A stretch of DNA of 64,000 nt from Ilyonectria destructans (GCA_020740775.1 JAHEWK010000026.1:310001-374000), one strand, 5' to 3'. Counted from the first letter of the stretch, positions 45,284 to 57,123 are shown. The notes: generated from the letters alone by a model not told the origin. Translations and numbers: made by a program.

Positions 45284-47662
45284 ATGCGCCAAGGGTCCGT
45301 CCCCATCTCGCCGGTCTCGGCAATGCCCCCCCCCACGGCACAAGTACACCTTGAAAGGCTTCGTAGAAGCAGCCTCTGTTCCAGTCGAGTGTTGCATATT
45401 GTCACGTTTCTACTCTTGGTCGTTTGTGTCACCATGCAAATCACCATCGATCAACATGGCGTCGAGCAGGTTATGCTGCAGACCCCGGACGTCGACAAGC
45501 TGCGGCACTGGTCACAACTCTACAGCGCAGAGGCTCATCTGGCAGGCGACCTGGCCCATGCGGAAAGAATCCGGGATCTTTGGAGGGCTTATGGAATCAG
45601 CACAGAGTTGGTCCAGTACGATGTGCTGCAAAACTTCCCAATCTCGACTGAGCTGAGGCTGCTTTCCGCGGATGGTTCGGCGGCCTTTGAAGCAACTCTC
45701 ACAGAGGACGAGCTGCCAGAAGACCCAACATCGTCTCCCACCAGGGGGTTGATCGCATTCCATGGCTTTGCTGCCAATGGGGATGTGCAAGGACAGCTGG
45801 TGTATGCCAACTTTGCGAGCTGGGAGGATTTCGAGACGCTTCAGCGCAAAGGCGTCTCGGTGGAGGGCAAGATCGTTTTATGCAAGTACGGCAAGGTGTT
45901 CCGCGGACTCAAAGTACGAGCGGCACAAGAGTTCGGCGCCGTCGCTGTGATTATCTACAACGACCCTCAAGAGGACGGGCAGTACACGGCCAAGAACGGA
46001 TACAAGCACTATCCTCACGGCCCTGCAAGACACCCCATGAGCATCCAGAGAGGCAGCGTCGATGCCTTCTCCGTCGCAGTGGGCGACCCGACAACGCCCG
46101 GATACCCGAGCATCCCCAACAGCAACGTGGAGCGCAGGGATCCGACACATGCCATTCCAAAGATTCCATCCTTGCCCGTTTCGTTTGCCGAGGCCGAGCC
46201 GTTCTTGCAGGCACTCAACGGCCATGGGAGGAAGCCACACGAGATGGACAACACGGATGATTGGAAGGGCGAAATCGAAGGCGTCGAGTACAGCACAGGG
46301 CCGAGCTCCGTTGACGTGTACCTTTCCAGCCAAGGTAAAGCTGTGATGGCGACCCGTTGCTGCGAGTCGATGCTGACACAGACCAAAGGAGAGTTCAAGT
46401 ACGCACCCATATACAACGTCATTGGCACGATAGACGGAACCACCCAAGAATGCATTGTCCTCGGCAATCATCATGACTCGTGGTGCTGTGGCGCCGTGGA
46501 TCCAGTCTCGGGCTCAGCTGCCATGAACGAAGTCGCTCGTGCGCTGGGAAGCCTAAAGTCGAATGGCTGGCAGCCGTATCGGAAGATGTATGTTCACGGC
46601 TTTCCTCACTTGCCCCCGTCATCGTCCCAGCTGAACAGAGTCTCACAGTATTCTTGCCTCCTGGGACAATGAAGAGTACGGTCTCGTTGGCTCTACCGAG
46701 TGGGGTGAGGACAACGCTGCCATGTTGAGCAAGAACTGCGTCGCCTACCTCAACGTTGACGAGTCCACCAACGGCGGTCAGTTCCTGGGAGCACCCGGAA
46801 GCCCGCTTCTAGAAGATGTTATCCGTACCGCTGCGCTCGAGGTCCCATCGCCCATCAACGCGGGGGAAACCGTCTATTCGGACTGGCTCAGGGACCAGAA
46901 GCGCCACCATGCATCGCTCGACAAGCCGAGCCTGACCCTCATGGGCACCGGCAGCGACTACACCGTCTTCTTCCACCACCTGGGAATCGCGTCGGTCGAC
47001 ATGATCTTCAACCAGCAAGGTCAGGGCGTGTATCCATACCACTCAAACTACGACAGCTTCTACTGGCTCGACAAGTTTGGCGACGTCGGCTTCAAGAAGC
47101 ACCAGGCCATGGCGAGGCTGTGGGGTCTGGTGGCTGTGAAGCTCGCCGGTGTAGAGCTGATCCCATTCTCGACCCAGAGCTACGCGCAGGCGATCCGGAA
47201 GCACCTCGATAGAACCAGGCAAGAATACCCAAGCCTGGCTTACAGCGCCGTTGATGCTTCCCTGCAGAGTCTTGCGGCCGCTGCCACGAGCTTCGACGCA
47301 AACGTGAAGAACGTGTCCCGCGACGGCAAGAGCAATGCAGAAGATGTTGCGGAGCGCATAAACCGAAGTTTGATCGACTTGGAGCGACTCTTCCTCACCA
47401 AAGAAGACGATGGCCTTGTCGGCCGGCCGTGGTACCGGCATCAAGTACGTCCCTAGAGAAGAATCTTATCAAATAGGAAAATGATTACTGACTCGCAGCT
47501 TGCTAGATCTTTGCCCCGGGCTTGTGGCTTGGTTACGACGGCATTGTGTTCCCCAAGGTGGTGGAGGCTGCAGCGGCAGGCAACAAGGACTCGGCAAACA
47601 AAGGCTTGACAGACGTCGCTGGTTGTATAGATGCAGCCTGCGCACTGTTGCGACTGAGATGA
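45284..47662 (+). CDS. M28 metallopeptidase, glutamate carboxypeptidase II (NAALADase)-like
   Basis: Exons 45284..46587, 46649..47444 and 47507..47662 (751 residues), all splices in phase. N-terminal signal anchor (RVLHIVTFLLLVVCV, about residues 37-51) suggests a type II membrane protein facing the lumen or outside. A PA domain follows (GKIVLCKYGKVFRGLKVRAA), then the M28 core with zinc ligands in GNHHDSWCCGAVDP, WDNEEYGLVGS, LNVDES and YPYHSNYDSF, and the TfR-like dimerisation domain at the end (SLQSLAAAATSFD; KGLTDVAG). The second splice uses the acceptor TGCTAG at 47506, restoring RHQ-IFAPGLWLGYDGIVFP. It likely trims C-terminal residues from peptides. It looks intact despite pogo-3 upstream. 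Confidence 0.93.
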
Positions 47663-48115
47663 AATGTATCTTTATGGGTTACAAGGAGAATAAAGTAAAA
47701 ATGCATTGTCTTGACGCATCTCACGATTGCCCGGGCGACCGACGGAAGATATGGCGAATTAGGTGGTGAGGCAGCCTTTCACAGGCTTCAGCCCGTAGTC
47801 TCAATCTCAGTACCGGGAAGCTGCCTGTTTTAGTCGGGGTGACCTCCAAAGAACTCCTTGATCAGTGAAAGAGTACTCGCTCTGGTCTGATGAATTTAAG
47901 CTCAGGATGCCTGCTGTTCTCCTTGAAGCGACAGCCGCAATCTAATGGTATATGCCACTTTTCGGTTGGGTAGGATGAGACGAACTCGGCGAGCGAGGCA
48001 CCGAGGAAGCATTGCAGTCTTGTCACCAAGATAAAGCTCAGCAACATCCATGCTTCTCATTGGGCTCGGCTTGACAGCAAAAATATCACCATTTTCGTTG
48101 ACCAACCCATTTAAA
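47663..48115. other. Gene-free region
   Basis: Short spacer between the peptidase gene and the Crypton; nothing recognised. Confidence 0.3.
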
Positions 48116-50656
48116 ATGGCCCAACACGAAGATTTTGAGCTTCTTAAGGCAGTTGAGAACGCGACCAACTATTATTTAATTGATGAAGACAAGACGCAGC
48201 CACAGAATACGCGTCGCACGTATACGCGTCCCCAGAAGGAGTGGAAGGTATGGAGGCAATTTGCATACACCACCACATATACAGCTGCTTATTTATTATA
48301 ATTTAACTGCAAGACGAATCATATTGCTAACTTATATCCAGGAATGGTGTACAGAGAAAGCATTCCCGTCTATCCCTCCAGACTGGCCTAAGCCGTACAA
48401 CCAGGGAGGCGTTCTGCCAGCTGACCTGGTGGATGAGGGCAAATTGGTATGGTTTCTCGACGAGAAAGTCGTCAGCAGGGCACCTAAGACTGGATCTCGA
48501 GCGAAAAATGAGAGAAAACGCTGGCTGAAGACGTGGCTGAACGCAAGGCCAAGAAGGCCAAGACGACCTCTGTTGACGACCCTGCTGGCCCTTCAGCTCC
48601 AGATGACAGCTGTATCACCGTTGCCGTTAAAACGGCCGTGGATAAGATCGATCTGACATCAGAAGATGAAAAGGAGCCATTCAAATCCGCACTCACGCTC
48701 AAATTCAACACCGTGAGGACCTACGGCAACGCCATTACGAGACTGGGCAGAGCAACGAACGAGGAGAATAAATGGCCAGATGTTAAATCCATCGCCACAT
48801 CCATGTGGCTTTGCAAACAAGGCGATTTATCGCTATCTTCTGCGACAGACTCACGAGAAAGGACGCGAAGAGTGGGCAGACTGTATGGTAGGCACCATTA
48901 AAGATGCCTACTCGCCTGCCAAGATACCAGAGCATACTCGTTGTGCCTGGGGATTGAAAGAGAAGGCGTGTGGACTGCGTACTTCCGTGGATTTTCTCTT
49001 CGGCAACCACATATTGTTACGATCAAGCAACCGGAGGCCTATTGAGTTGGCCGACTGCTTCTGTCTTGAGTGTCCTAACGAGGGCGTCCAGGTTCACAAC
49101 AACCCAACCTACGCCTTTGTTGTGGTTATGAATCAAGGCAAAACTAACCAGAACGGCCGAATCGAGTATGGGGCTTGCTTGAGACATCGTGACCCTTATG
49201 CTTGTTTGGTTGGCCAACTCGCTTTCTGGCTGTTTTTTCGTTGGCAGGTTGAAAGAGAGCCATTTCCGGACTTCTCGCGTCCAGAGAAATGGTATAATAT
49301 TAAGATATTACGACAACAGAAAGACAGACCAACAGGTAAGTTAGATTGTCTTCTTATTTACGAGTCTTTGTAGCTTATAATTATATAGCAGAACTCTCAT
49401 ATCAAACAAGCCACGCGTAGACTCGTCGTCTATATAGCCATATCGGCATTAAGACCTCTAAGGCTAGTCATGCACCTCGTGTTGCTGCTACGCAAAATGC
49501 CGATATGGCTGGCGTTCCTGAGGCACAAGTAGGTAACCTCCCTCTGGCTCTGGTAACACTATTAACTTATTATTAGGTTAGGCGTGCTGGCAGATGGAAT
49601 ATGGGAGACGCAATGATAGGCTGTTATCTCACATCGCTACACTACGCGTTCATGAGAGCCTCTGCCGACTTCTCGCCAGAATGGGCTGGCAGTTGCTTCA
49701 TTCCACGCTCCACGGTCTTGCCCTCGGCTTGGCTACGTTCTCAAATTTGGCCTCAGGCTGACTTTTGGTTCCAAGCCTTCAAAGACTCTAGTCACGAGAT
49801 GGCTGAAGTCTTTGAGAATAAAGCTACAGGCGCGTTTATTGAGCTATTAGGATGGTTACGAGTAGTCTTGCTGCAAGATGCTCCCTTTCTCGCACGCGAT
49901 TTCCCTTACCATCCTATATTCAAAGATCCCATCTTCAAGACCGATGAGTACAAAGACTTTGCTGCAAGCGTCTTACGTGCCTCTGAGGAATCTCGTGAGG
50001 ATAGCCAGGCCGAGTTAATCCAGAAGGCAATACCTGCAATTGCAGAGAAAGTCCGTGGAGTTGAGGCTGGAATCTATAGTCTAAAGAAGACTGTAGAGAC
50101 GGAGGTTTTATCTCTTAAAGCAGAAGTCACGAGGCTGAAAGACGAGATCCAAGAACGCAACAAGGCTGAGATCACTATAGTCACAACTATCGGCCCTTTC
50201 GGCAGAACACATCGTCAGACTGTTCGATACGAACAACAAGGAGGTATTCCAACGTCCTCACAACGAAGGCAGTCTTCATCCCCAGAGACCAGAGCCCCGG
50301 CAGCTACCAGAGCCCGAACGGTCATCACGACAACAACAGAGTTACCTCCACAGATCGGATTCCCACGCACTGTTGGTACAGTCAGAGATCTCGTAAGGCT
50401 CTGGAGACATGGCCTGGCAGGCTATATGGACTCGGTTGACGCGTTAGAGAAGCGATGGGGCTCACAGTGGCGGCTACGTAATGAGAGGCAACTCTTTTTT
50501 ACTCGCAAACGGATCGTCGATGAGGTGGTCTCTCGGTCACAGGCAAACGGCTGGTCAGAAGATGAATCGGCGAGACAGCTGGACGAGGAAAGAGGGCAAC
50601 GCTCATTAGATTGGCTTTTTAAGCAACTTAAAGAGCGTACAGGCCAAAATAAATAG
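48116..50656 (+). pseudogene. Crypton tyrosine-recombinase/GCR1_C element, decayed
   Basis: Exons 48116..48247, 48342..49336, 49393..49528 and 49577..50656. The recombinase region includes KACGLRTSVDFLFGNHILLR, DQGKTNQ-like MNQGKTNQNGRIEYG and LRHRDPYACLVGQLAFW, and SHAPRVAATQNADMAGV, then VRRAGRWNMGDAMIGCYLTS, as in Cryptons. The C-terminal GCR1_C-like DNA-binding domain reads TVRDLVRLWRHGLAGYMDSV. Disruptions: frame changes near 48510 and 48815, and TAG at 49419..49421 where a tryptophan is expected before TRRLYSHIG. Such elements move by site-specific recombination and lack TIRs; I could not define its ends. Confidence 0.85.
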
Positions 50657-51521
50657 CTCCTGGATCAGATCACCCGAGCCTCTATGGCCTAGGTTACCCC
50701 TGAGCAATCTAAGTCAGATTCAGCCATCTAATCGTAACCAAACTAATACCATCTTGTTCGCCTCGTTCTGACGAGTAAAATGATGGTATCGTTGTGTTCG
50801 TAATATTAAAAATTTAAGCCCACGATGAGTCTGTATTGATAGCGTTCCCAGAGGCTGTTACAGTAACGAGAAGAATTGGAAATAGTCGACTGTTTTAGTG
50901 GAGTTTTAGTGGAGATGTGGCGGCAGTGCGCTGAACGATACGCTGGAGACAGCCCCAAAAATCCGACCCAATTCACGTTTCCGGACACAACTTCACAGCC
51001 ACGCAGGCTACCGATACACAAGATAGATCAAATTAATCGCCAGAAGCAGGTCTTCGCGTAGGTACAATTTTTATCGTGCCGCGATGCGCAGCCGTCGAGC
51101 GCCGGCGTCGCGTTTCTGATATCACCAGGAAATCCGGGATATTACGGGCTGCGCTGTCATCTGCGGGGTCATCCGCCGATCACGCACCCAAAAGCCCCTG
51201 CGATATCTGCCTGATATATTAACCCCACAGTTCCCCAACAATGCGGTCGAAAAGGTTTGTCCTGCTTGCACAGCTCAGCACGCACACAGTAAAGCTCCAG
51301 TCGATATACTCGCCCAATACCTGAGCCAAGATTACATCCCCTCTCTCTTATCCCTTTTTCCTACGGCGTGGTTGTCCTAAGCCCAAATACCTTAACCTTA
51401 ATGTCCCACTTTTCTAAACACTAACACCAATCATATGTGGAACCCAGCGTGAAAGGAACTTTGCTTAACGCTCGAGCCACCTAGCGCACTTTGTATGGTA
51501 AATTCTGACACAGTTCTGAGG
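50657..51521. other. Gene-free region
   Basis: Region between the Crypton and the truncated hAT; no gene or structured repeat recognised apart from the 28-bp sequence at 51512..51539 shared with 41509..41536. Confidence 0.3.
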
Positions 51522-52433
51522 TTACAGCATCTGTAGGGTGCGGAGGACGATAGCCGCCTGGATCTCTCCAGAGTGGCTAAAGAGCACCTGTGGGAGTGCT
51601 AGCATCCCGTGTTTGAACTGGTAATCCTGGGAGATCCACCTAACACAGATGCAGAGGTATGCCTTTCGAGCTGGAGATGTCCACATATCTGTTGATATAT
51701 GGATATCCCCAATAGCTTCCTGGATGTTGTTATGGAGTATTTGACGATATCTCTCGTAGTTGAGAACCAGGGCACGAGTGAATGTTCTTCTGCTAAACTG
51801 TGCAAGATCCGAGATCTCTGGATTAGCAGAGAGGAGGAGATCATGGAGTTCTGGCCACTCAATAGCATTGAGAGGAAGCCTCCTTCTAGCACAGAGTGCT
51901 AGCAACGCTTGGAGATGCCGCGGCCGATCATAAGCCTCTCGGAGGACCAGTTCTCTCGAAGCCTCATCCTTTTGAAGCAAATACGAATTCATGAACTGCT
52001 GGCCAGGCACTAATTTAGACTTGGAAGAGGTTTGCCGGTCTTCCATATCCAGCCATCTCTTCCACAGAGATGGTTGATTGAGACGAAGGTGATCCCGGGC
52101 TCCTGATGTGTATATTGTACTCCAACTCTTCTTTTTATTGTCCCAACAGGCGATACAGTAATGTAGGCGTTTATTTGAGGACTTCCCACTTCGATCAGAT
52201 CTCTCCTTTGGCCTGAATTCGGGCTCCGAACCTCTGGCATATCGAAAGAAGGTCCAGATTGAAAGTTTCTCGGCGGGAATCGAGGCAATACTCGGAAGAG
52301 CATTAGAAGCAACACTGGGCGCCGGTAAGGAGAGGTTCAGCGTGGAGGGCGTTGTAGGGACAGTGAGGGATAATGAATCCTGTGAGAAAGACATGGTTAG
52401 AGATGTATATAATAAAGATTGAGTACAAAACAA
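51522..52433 (-). pseudogene. hAT transposase, N-terminal half only (hAT-3)
   Basis: 303 residues from ATG 52433. BED-like zinc-finger region (LHYCIACWDNKKKSW ... GARDHL), then an alpha-helical part (LQALLALCARRRLPLNAIEW) and the first catalytic motif IHISTDMWTSPARKAYLCIC, typical of fungal hAT enzymes. The frame ends at 51522 after LRTLQML, before the second acidic motif, and no dimerisation domain follows. Truncated. Confidence 0.85.
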
Positions 52434-52889
52434 TATCTTGGTGTGGATGCCGGTAGTAACAGGCAGGGAAGGAGATGAGAACTAAGTTGATTCCTTGCAA
52501 AGGTTTCTAGCTACATAATATATGCAAAGGAGTGAACTATTCAACGTAGTGCCAAGTAGTCTGCAGGTAGGCAGTAGCCGAGCTAGTGCAGGCAGTAGCA
52601 GGCAATAGCAGGCAGTAGCAGGCAGCATGTTCGGTAGCATCTGAACTCACGTGAGAGGTCACCACAATATATATTGAGCAGAATCAATAAAATTAGACGA
52701 CTCCTCAAGGACTTCGGCATCCACAATCTTACAATCTTATCAAATGATAAGATCTAACTGACCAATCAGGAGTGGGTAGAGTGGGTAGCTCTACCCACTT
52801 CTACTCTACTCTACCTGGGTAGAGTAGAGGAGATACCTCTTCTACCCTACCGGGTAGAGTGGGTAGAGCTCCCTCTACAATGCCCAAGT
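52434..52889. repeat. Short tandem repeats and GGGTAGAG inverted cluster
   Basis: 52563..52626 holds about five GGCAGTAGCA-type 10-bp units. 52771..52877 is built from GTGGGTAGAG/CTCTACCCAC words in both orientations, able to form long hairpins, and abuts the start of the SANT-like gene. Confidence 0.75.
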
Positions 52890-53645
52890 ATGGCGCAAAG
52901 ATTGGCACAAAATGATGATGATGACGATAGCGACACGGGTAGCGAGCCCCAAGGAAGTGAATACCATCTTGGTCGAGCGAATTTGCACGGTGACAAGGAC
53001 TATTGTCTCTCTGACACAGAAGTCGAAGAGATGGGCCTAGAAGGTGATGACTCTGACAGCGAAGGTCAACGCCCACGCAAGCGCCGCAAGGTCTCGAGGT
53101 CCTCCGCCGGTTTGCTGCGCGATGCAACCGCTAGTGTTGAACGCCCTCGTCAGGGAAGACCGTCTTTGAGATCGAGGTCTACCCAGTCAACCTACAGGGG
53201 AAAATATGCCCAGGCAAGCGGTATCCTCAGCCCAGCGTCATCCCAGGCGACGCCCGATGAGACCGAAGTCAGGGCGGTTCTCGCCAGCTTTGAGGAATGG
53301 CCGCTCGAGAACGCTTCGCTCAAGCGCATAACCGAGAACGGCAAAACAACTTTCCAGGTACAGTTCGACTGGACTCCTGGTACAAAGCATAGGCATGCTA
53401 GCAGCACCGCTCGGGATCGAGTTAATTTACCCTTGACACGGACGAGCAGGGCCAAGCGTGCTTCAGCTCCTAGAGCCAAATACACCCCACAGGAAGATGA
53501 TCTTCTCATCGAGTTAAAGGAGGGCAGGGAGATGCTAGCGTGGCCCGAGATTTACCAGCGGTTTAGTAAGTCCTATCCAGGGCGGTCCGTCGAGAGTCTA
53601 CAGGTGCATTACTCTACAAAACTCAAGAGTCGTGAGAGACTCTAG
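52890..53645 (+). CDS. SANT/Myb-like domain protein with acidic N-terminus
   Basis: Uninterrupted 251-residue frame. The N-terminus is aspartate-rich (NDDDDDSDTGSEPQGSEYHL), followed by a basic stretch (RPRKRRKVSR) that could be a nuclear localisation signal. The C-terminal 60 residues resemble a Myb/SANT helix-turn-helix (KYTPQEDDLLIELKEGREML AWPEIYQRF region and RSVESLQVHYSTKL). Such proteins are abundant as multicopy families in Fusarium-like genomes. A partial degenerate copy lies at 29963..30133. Function unknown; probably nuclear. Confidence 0.7.
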   Translation: MAQRLAQNDDDDDSDTGSEPQGSEYHLGRANLHGDKDYCLSDTEVEEMGLEGDDSDSEGQRPRKRRKVSRSSAGLLRDATASVERPRQGRPSLRSRSTQSTYRGKYAQASGILSPASSQATPDETEVRAVLASFEEWPLENASLKRITENGKTTFQVQFDWTPGTKHRHASSTARDRVNLPLTRTSRAKRASAPRAKYTPQEDDLLIELKEGREMLAWPEIYQRFSKSYPGRSVESLQVHYSTKLKSRERL

Positions 53646-53669
53646 GACGTTGTTGGCAGTGGATGTCAA

Positions 53670-54165
53670 GTCTGCCTGATGACTTGGTTACCACACGTAT
53701 TGATGGAGTTCAATAGGCGAAGAATGGCCTGCAAGCTGAAGGACGGGAACGGAACAATCGCTGGTATCACACACCCGTCCGCCACGGCACGACCACGCCC
53801 TGGTCCGTTACCACATTCGCCCTTTGGCCCCTCTTGCGGCTGTTGACCCATCCGTGCTCCTTTCGGCAATGCTTCTGCATGTCGAGCAATGCCGTGCTTA
53901 TATACGGACAACTCTGGCAACCGAACCCGTTCTCTTCTGGCGACGGAATATACGGGACCGGTCGGGCGACGGGCGACGGAACTGTCCACGCCTGCAACGC
54001 TGCCTGGTCCTGTATGACGCTGGGCCACGCCTGAATGGCCTCGCTGATCCGTCTTGCCTCCTTGACTGTTATCGGGACATGCCGCTGCTTTAAATGGGTG
54101 AATGTCTCCTTGGCTACACACGCGAACCGAGTCACCCATCGTCGGGGTCTTGCGACTTTACAATC
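53670..54165 (-). pseudogene. DUF3505-like C2H2 fragment
   Basis: Minus-strand FACVAKETFTHLKQRHVPIT, PVARPVPYIPSPEENGFGCQ and YISTALLDMQKHCRKEHGW resemble the double zinc-finger DUF3505-type region found alone or ahead of RecQ-like helicases in fungi. After VVPWRTGV a TGA (53767..53769) stands where arginine is usual, then YQRLFRSR follows in frame. No helicase follows, so it is a partial copy. Confidence 0.6.
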
Positions 54166-54857
54166 CTTGACGAGATTTTACATAATGTTTTAAAGCTTCG
54201 TTTATTAGGGCTTGCCTGTGGGATATATAGTACACCATAGTACAGCAGGGCGAGGGCCCCCTCCCTCTATGAATATGCGCTTGATTCGGGTTACATGGCT
54301 TTACAAAAATTTACATCTTGTGTCGGTGTTCTGTGTCTCAATAATGCTCTCTCTTCCCCCCCTCAGTGATCCTTGACTCGGTGATGACAATTCATTTCAT
54401 CTACTTGCCATTTCTTCGTATTCCTGATGCTCCCATTAATACACTCCTATTTCGCAATCTCGATGAGGCGATGCTCAAGCTCGACGTCATGGCCATCTCT
54501 TGCGTCTTGTCGTTTTCCGTATGGCCGTCAGTCCTATTTGTCAGTACCAGAAGAGGGCTGTGTGCGGTGGCACGTACAATCCGACGCCCCAACGCGCTCG
54601 TACTAGGCACGCTCTCATTCGCTGACTGTTCGACATGACCCGCTCAGCCCCCGGACCTTGTCCTGCTTCAGATCCAGGGATTGAGATCGAGTTCATCATG
54701 TTAAGTATTTAAGCAATGGCTACTTCGCGCTCGATTGTTCGATATTCAGACACATCGACAGATTCACTGACATCTATTCTCTTCTCTACCTACTCGACTC
54801 GACGTCTTTCCACGAAGCCCTCCCACTGTCCCACAGCCTACCTTACCTTACTCCATC
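54166..54857. other. Gene-free region upstream of the RTA1-like gene
   Basis: No coding sequence recognised. CT-rich sequence just before 54858 (TCCCACAGCCTACC) fits a fungal core promoter or leader. Confidence 0.4.
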
Positions 54858-55811
54858 ATGGCCCAAGAGGAAGCGCCCTATTATGCCTATGACCCGTCCC
54901 TTGCGGCGGCCGTCATCTTCACCATCATATTCACAGCATCGGCACTGTATCATTCTTGGCAAGTCTTCAGGACCAAGAACTGGTACTTTATCCCGTTTGT
55001 TGTTGGTTGTCTCGGTGAGTTCACGGACAGCTATAGCCCATAGCCTACCCATCTGCAACACGAGTATCTACATGGTAGACATGATGGCTAACCACGTTCC
55101 CACGTAGCCGAGGCCATAGGTTGCATCGCAAGAGCCGTCGGCGCTCAAGAAACCCCCGACTGGGCGTTGGGGCCGTACGTTATTCAGGCTGTGCTGCTAC
55201 TCCTTGGGCCCACCATCTATGCCGCATCCATCTACATGGTCCTCGGCCGCATGATTCGACTCCTGGAAGCCGACAAACATTCTCTCATTCGGCCGAACTG
55301 GCTCACCAAGTTCTTTCTCATCGGAGACGTCCTTTCCATCATGACACAATCAGCAGGTGGCTCCATGCTGGCCGGCGCCAAGACCAAGGAGGAGCGAGAC
55401 CGAGGCGAGACCATCATCATTGTCGGCCTTGTTATACAAATCATCTTCTTCGGCCTCTTCATGATCTCGACCTTCATCTTCCACCGCCGCATCAACCGAG
55501 ACCCTACCTCCAAGAGCCTGACTATTACCGTTCCCTGGAGAAGACTTCTCGTGGTCCTCTACGCCACCAGCTTGCTCATCCTGGTGCGATCCGTCTTCCG
55601 AGTGATCGAGTACGTCATGGGCCACGACGGTGTGCTCCAGTCCAAAGAGGTCTTCATCTACATATTCGATATCCTGTTGATGGCAGGAGTGGCCGTCATC
55701 TTCAACGTCTTCCACCCATCCCAGGTCCTCACCGTCCCGGCCAAGGAACGGGTGAGCAGCTCGGATTCGGAGATGCAGCTGGAAGGCTTCGGTCAAGCTC
55801 GAAGCGCTTGA
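54858..55811 (+). CDS. RTA1-like seven-helix membrane protein
   Basis: Exons 54858..55014 and 55108..55811 (286 residues); intron GTGAGT...CACGTAG joins VVGCL to AEAIGCIARAV in phase. RTA1-family proteins are fungal seven-transmembrane proteins of the plasma membrane linked to lipid (sphingoid base) export and stress resistance. Visible helices: SLAAAVIFTIIFTASALYHS, NWYFIPFVVGCL, PYVIQAVLLLLGPTIYAAS, the region of FFLIGDVLSIMTQSAGG, IIIVGLVIQIIFFGLFM, LLVVLYATSLLILVRSVFRV and IYIFDILLMAGVAVIFNVF. The family motifs D-x-x-S/T-x-x-x-Q-x-x-G and RS-x-x-R-x-x-E are present. The tail is short and charged. It looks intact. Confidence 0.92.
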
Positions 55812-56030
55812 TCCTGTCAGAGCTGACAGACACGGACCCCGAGAAGGTGGGCTCTCTGGGAGTCCGGGCGGAGTGGTCATGTTGCCCGAGGTGCCGACTC
55901 GTGGATTGGTGATGCGGTGTCAGGATGCGCTGGTCAACCCCTGGTCCTTGTCTTTTATGCCTGTTCACGAGTCATCAAGCGAGATAGATGAGGATCACGG
56001 ATCCACAACTTGCACATTCCCGGGATTAGG
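55812..56030. other. Spacer before the TIR-bounded cassette
   Basis: No gene recognised; 3' flank of the RTA1-like gene up to the left inverted repeat. Confidence 0.4.
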
Positions 56031-56076
56031 GGCAGCTACGGAAGGCCGGAGGGATCAACTGGTCATAACCCCCCTG
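56031..56076 (+). repeat. Left terminal inverted repeat of the 5.9-kb element
   Basis: Pairs with 61904..61949; 33-bp perfect core at 56044..56076, with 11 of the 13 outer bases nearly matching. Confidence 0.85.
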
Positions 56077-56313
56077 CTGGCCCAATTTCAATCAGGGCAC
56101 ACCAAGTTAGAGGTCCTCACCCCCTTCAGTACTGAAATAACTCTTCCACTTACATCGACTCCACCTCTAGTGATCGTAATATCCGTATCCTCATTCGACC
56201 CCCTTGTCATCCTGGTGTTGCTGTGGCACCCACGAGCCTTCCTCTCTTCATGCTACTGCTGACGTGGTGTTTATGTGTGTTCACATAACCCTCATCAATT
56301 CAATTTCACTCCA

Positions 56314-57098
56314 ATGGCTCAACAGACAAGACGCTCTGCCTCGGCGAGTACTGAACCTGAACCTCTTATCGGTTTCCCTTCCAGTAGACTCTGCTTCCTG
56401 CCCAAAGAGATCTTTGGTATAGAGACACGTGTCTTTGACCATGAAGCTGCTCAGCCTGATGCAAACCCAGACCTCACCGTCTGGGCCCTAATGAATGCAC
56501 TCAAACACTGTTCGACTCGAGTGCTTCCGATCCTCGAGCTCAATAAGGTTAGTCTCTTGGTCCTTGCCCCGGTCTGCTCTGTAATAACCTATACAGCCGG
56601 TCCGAGAGTTAGAGCTCCGATCCCGGTATGATATGCGGAGTCTGAAGCAGAACCCCTACGTCTTGAACTTCAGTCGCAGTCAGAACTGTGATGCGATGAT
56701 CCGCCATCTCATGGGAGACGAGCGGGAGGCGCAGGACTGTTGTACTAGGTGTGCTCAGAAGAAAGGCGCCCTTATTGGCTGTATCGTAGCTGAGGGCTCT
56801 ACAATCTGTGGTAATTGTGACTGGAATCGATCAGGGCTTGGATGTTCTCTGGCTTCTCATTCTGAATCACGTATGTATCTATATCTTGGTTTCATTTCAT
56901 TGCTGACTATATCTAGCCAAACCATCTACGAAGCGCAAAGCGGTTGAATCTGATGATAGTGAGGATGGCCGAGATCTCTTTGATGAGCTCGAGCCTGACG
57001 AAAAAGATGCATTTCGGGAGGTCATGAAGATCTTTACTAGAGCCTTAAAGCGGAGGTCAAAAAGAGCTCGCCAGTCAAGGTCATCAAGAAATAAATAA
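56314..57098 (+). CDS. Gene A: cysteine-rich DUF3716-like protein
   Basis: Exons 56314..56547, 56597..56870 and 56917..57098 (229 residues); introns of 49 and 46 bp, both in phase. The centre holds a cysteine cluster, CCTRCAQKKGALIGCIVAEG followed by CGNCDWNRSGLGCSL (C-x2-C ... C ... C-x2-C ... C), resembling DUF3716, a fungal domain of unknown function often found on repeated genes. The C-terminus is acidic then strongly basic (KRRSKRARQSRSSR), compatible with nuclear targeting or DNA binding. Intact. Its position between the left inverted repeat and the transposase gene, same strand, suggests an accessory role in the element (inference). Confidence 0.75.
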
Positions 57099-57123
57099 AT
57101 CGCGATGCAGGTCTCCTTTTGTT

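Noticed and set aside
45878..46474. 198-residue minus-strand open frame inside the M28 peptidase gene
   Set aside because: Antisense shadow of a well-supported exon.
54366..54638. 90-residue open frame upstream of the RTA1-like gene
   Set aside because: No motif or homology recognised, and it overlaps the likely promoter.
55121..55912. 263-residue open frame overlapping RTA1-like exon 2 in another frame
   Set aside because: Histidine/proline/arginine-rich composition without domains, while the overlapping frame gives clear RTA1 helices.
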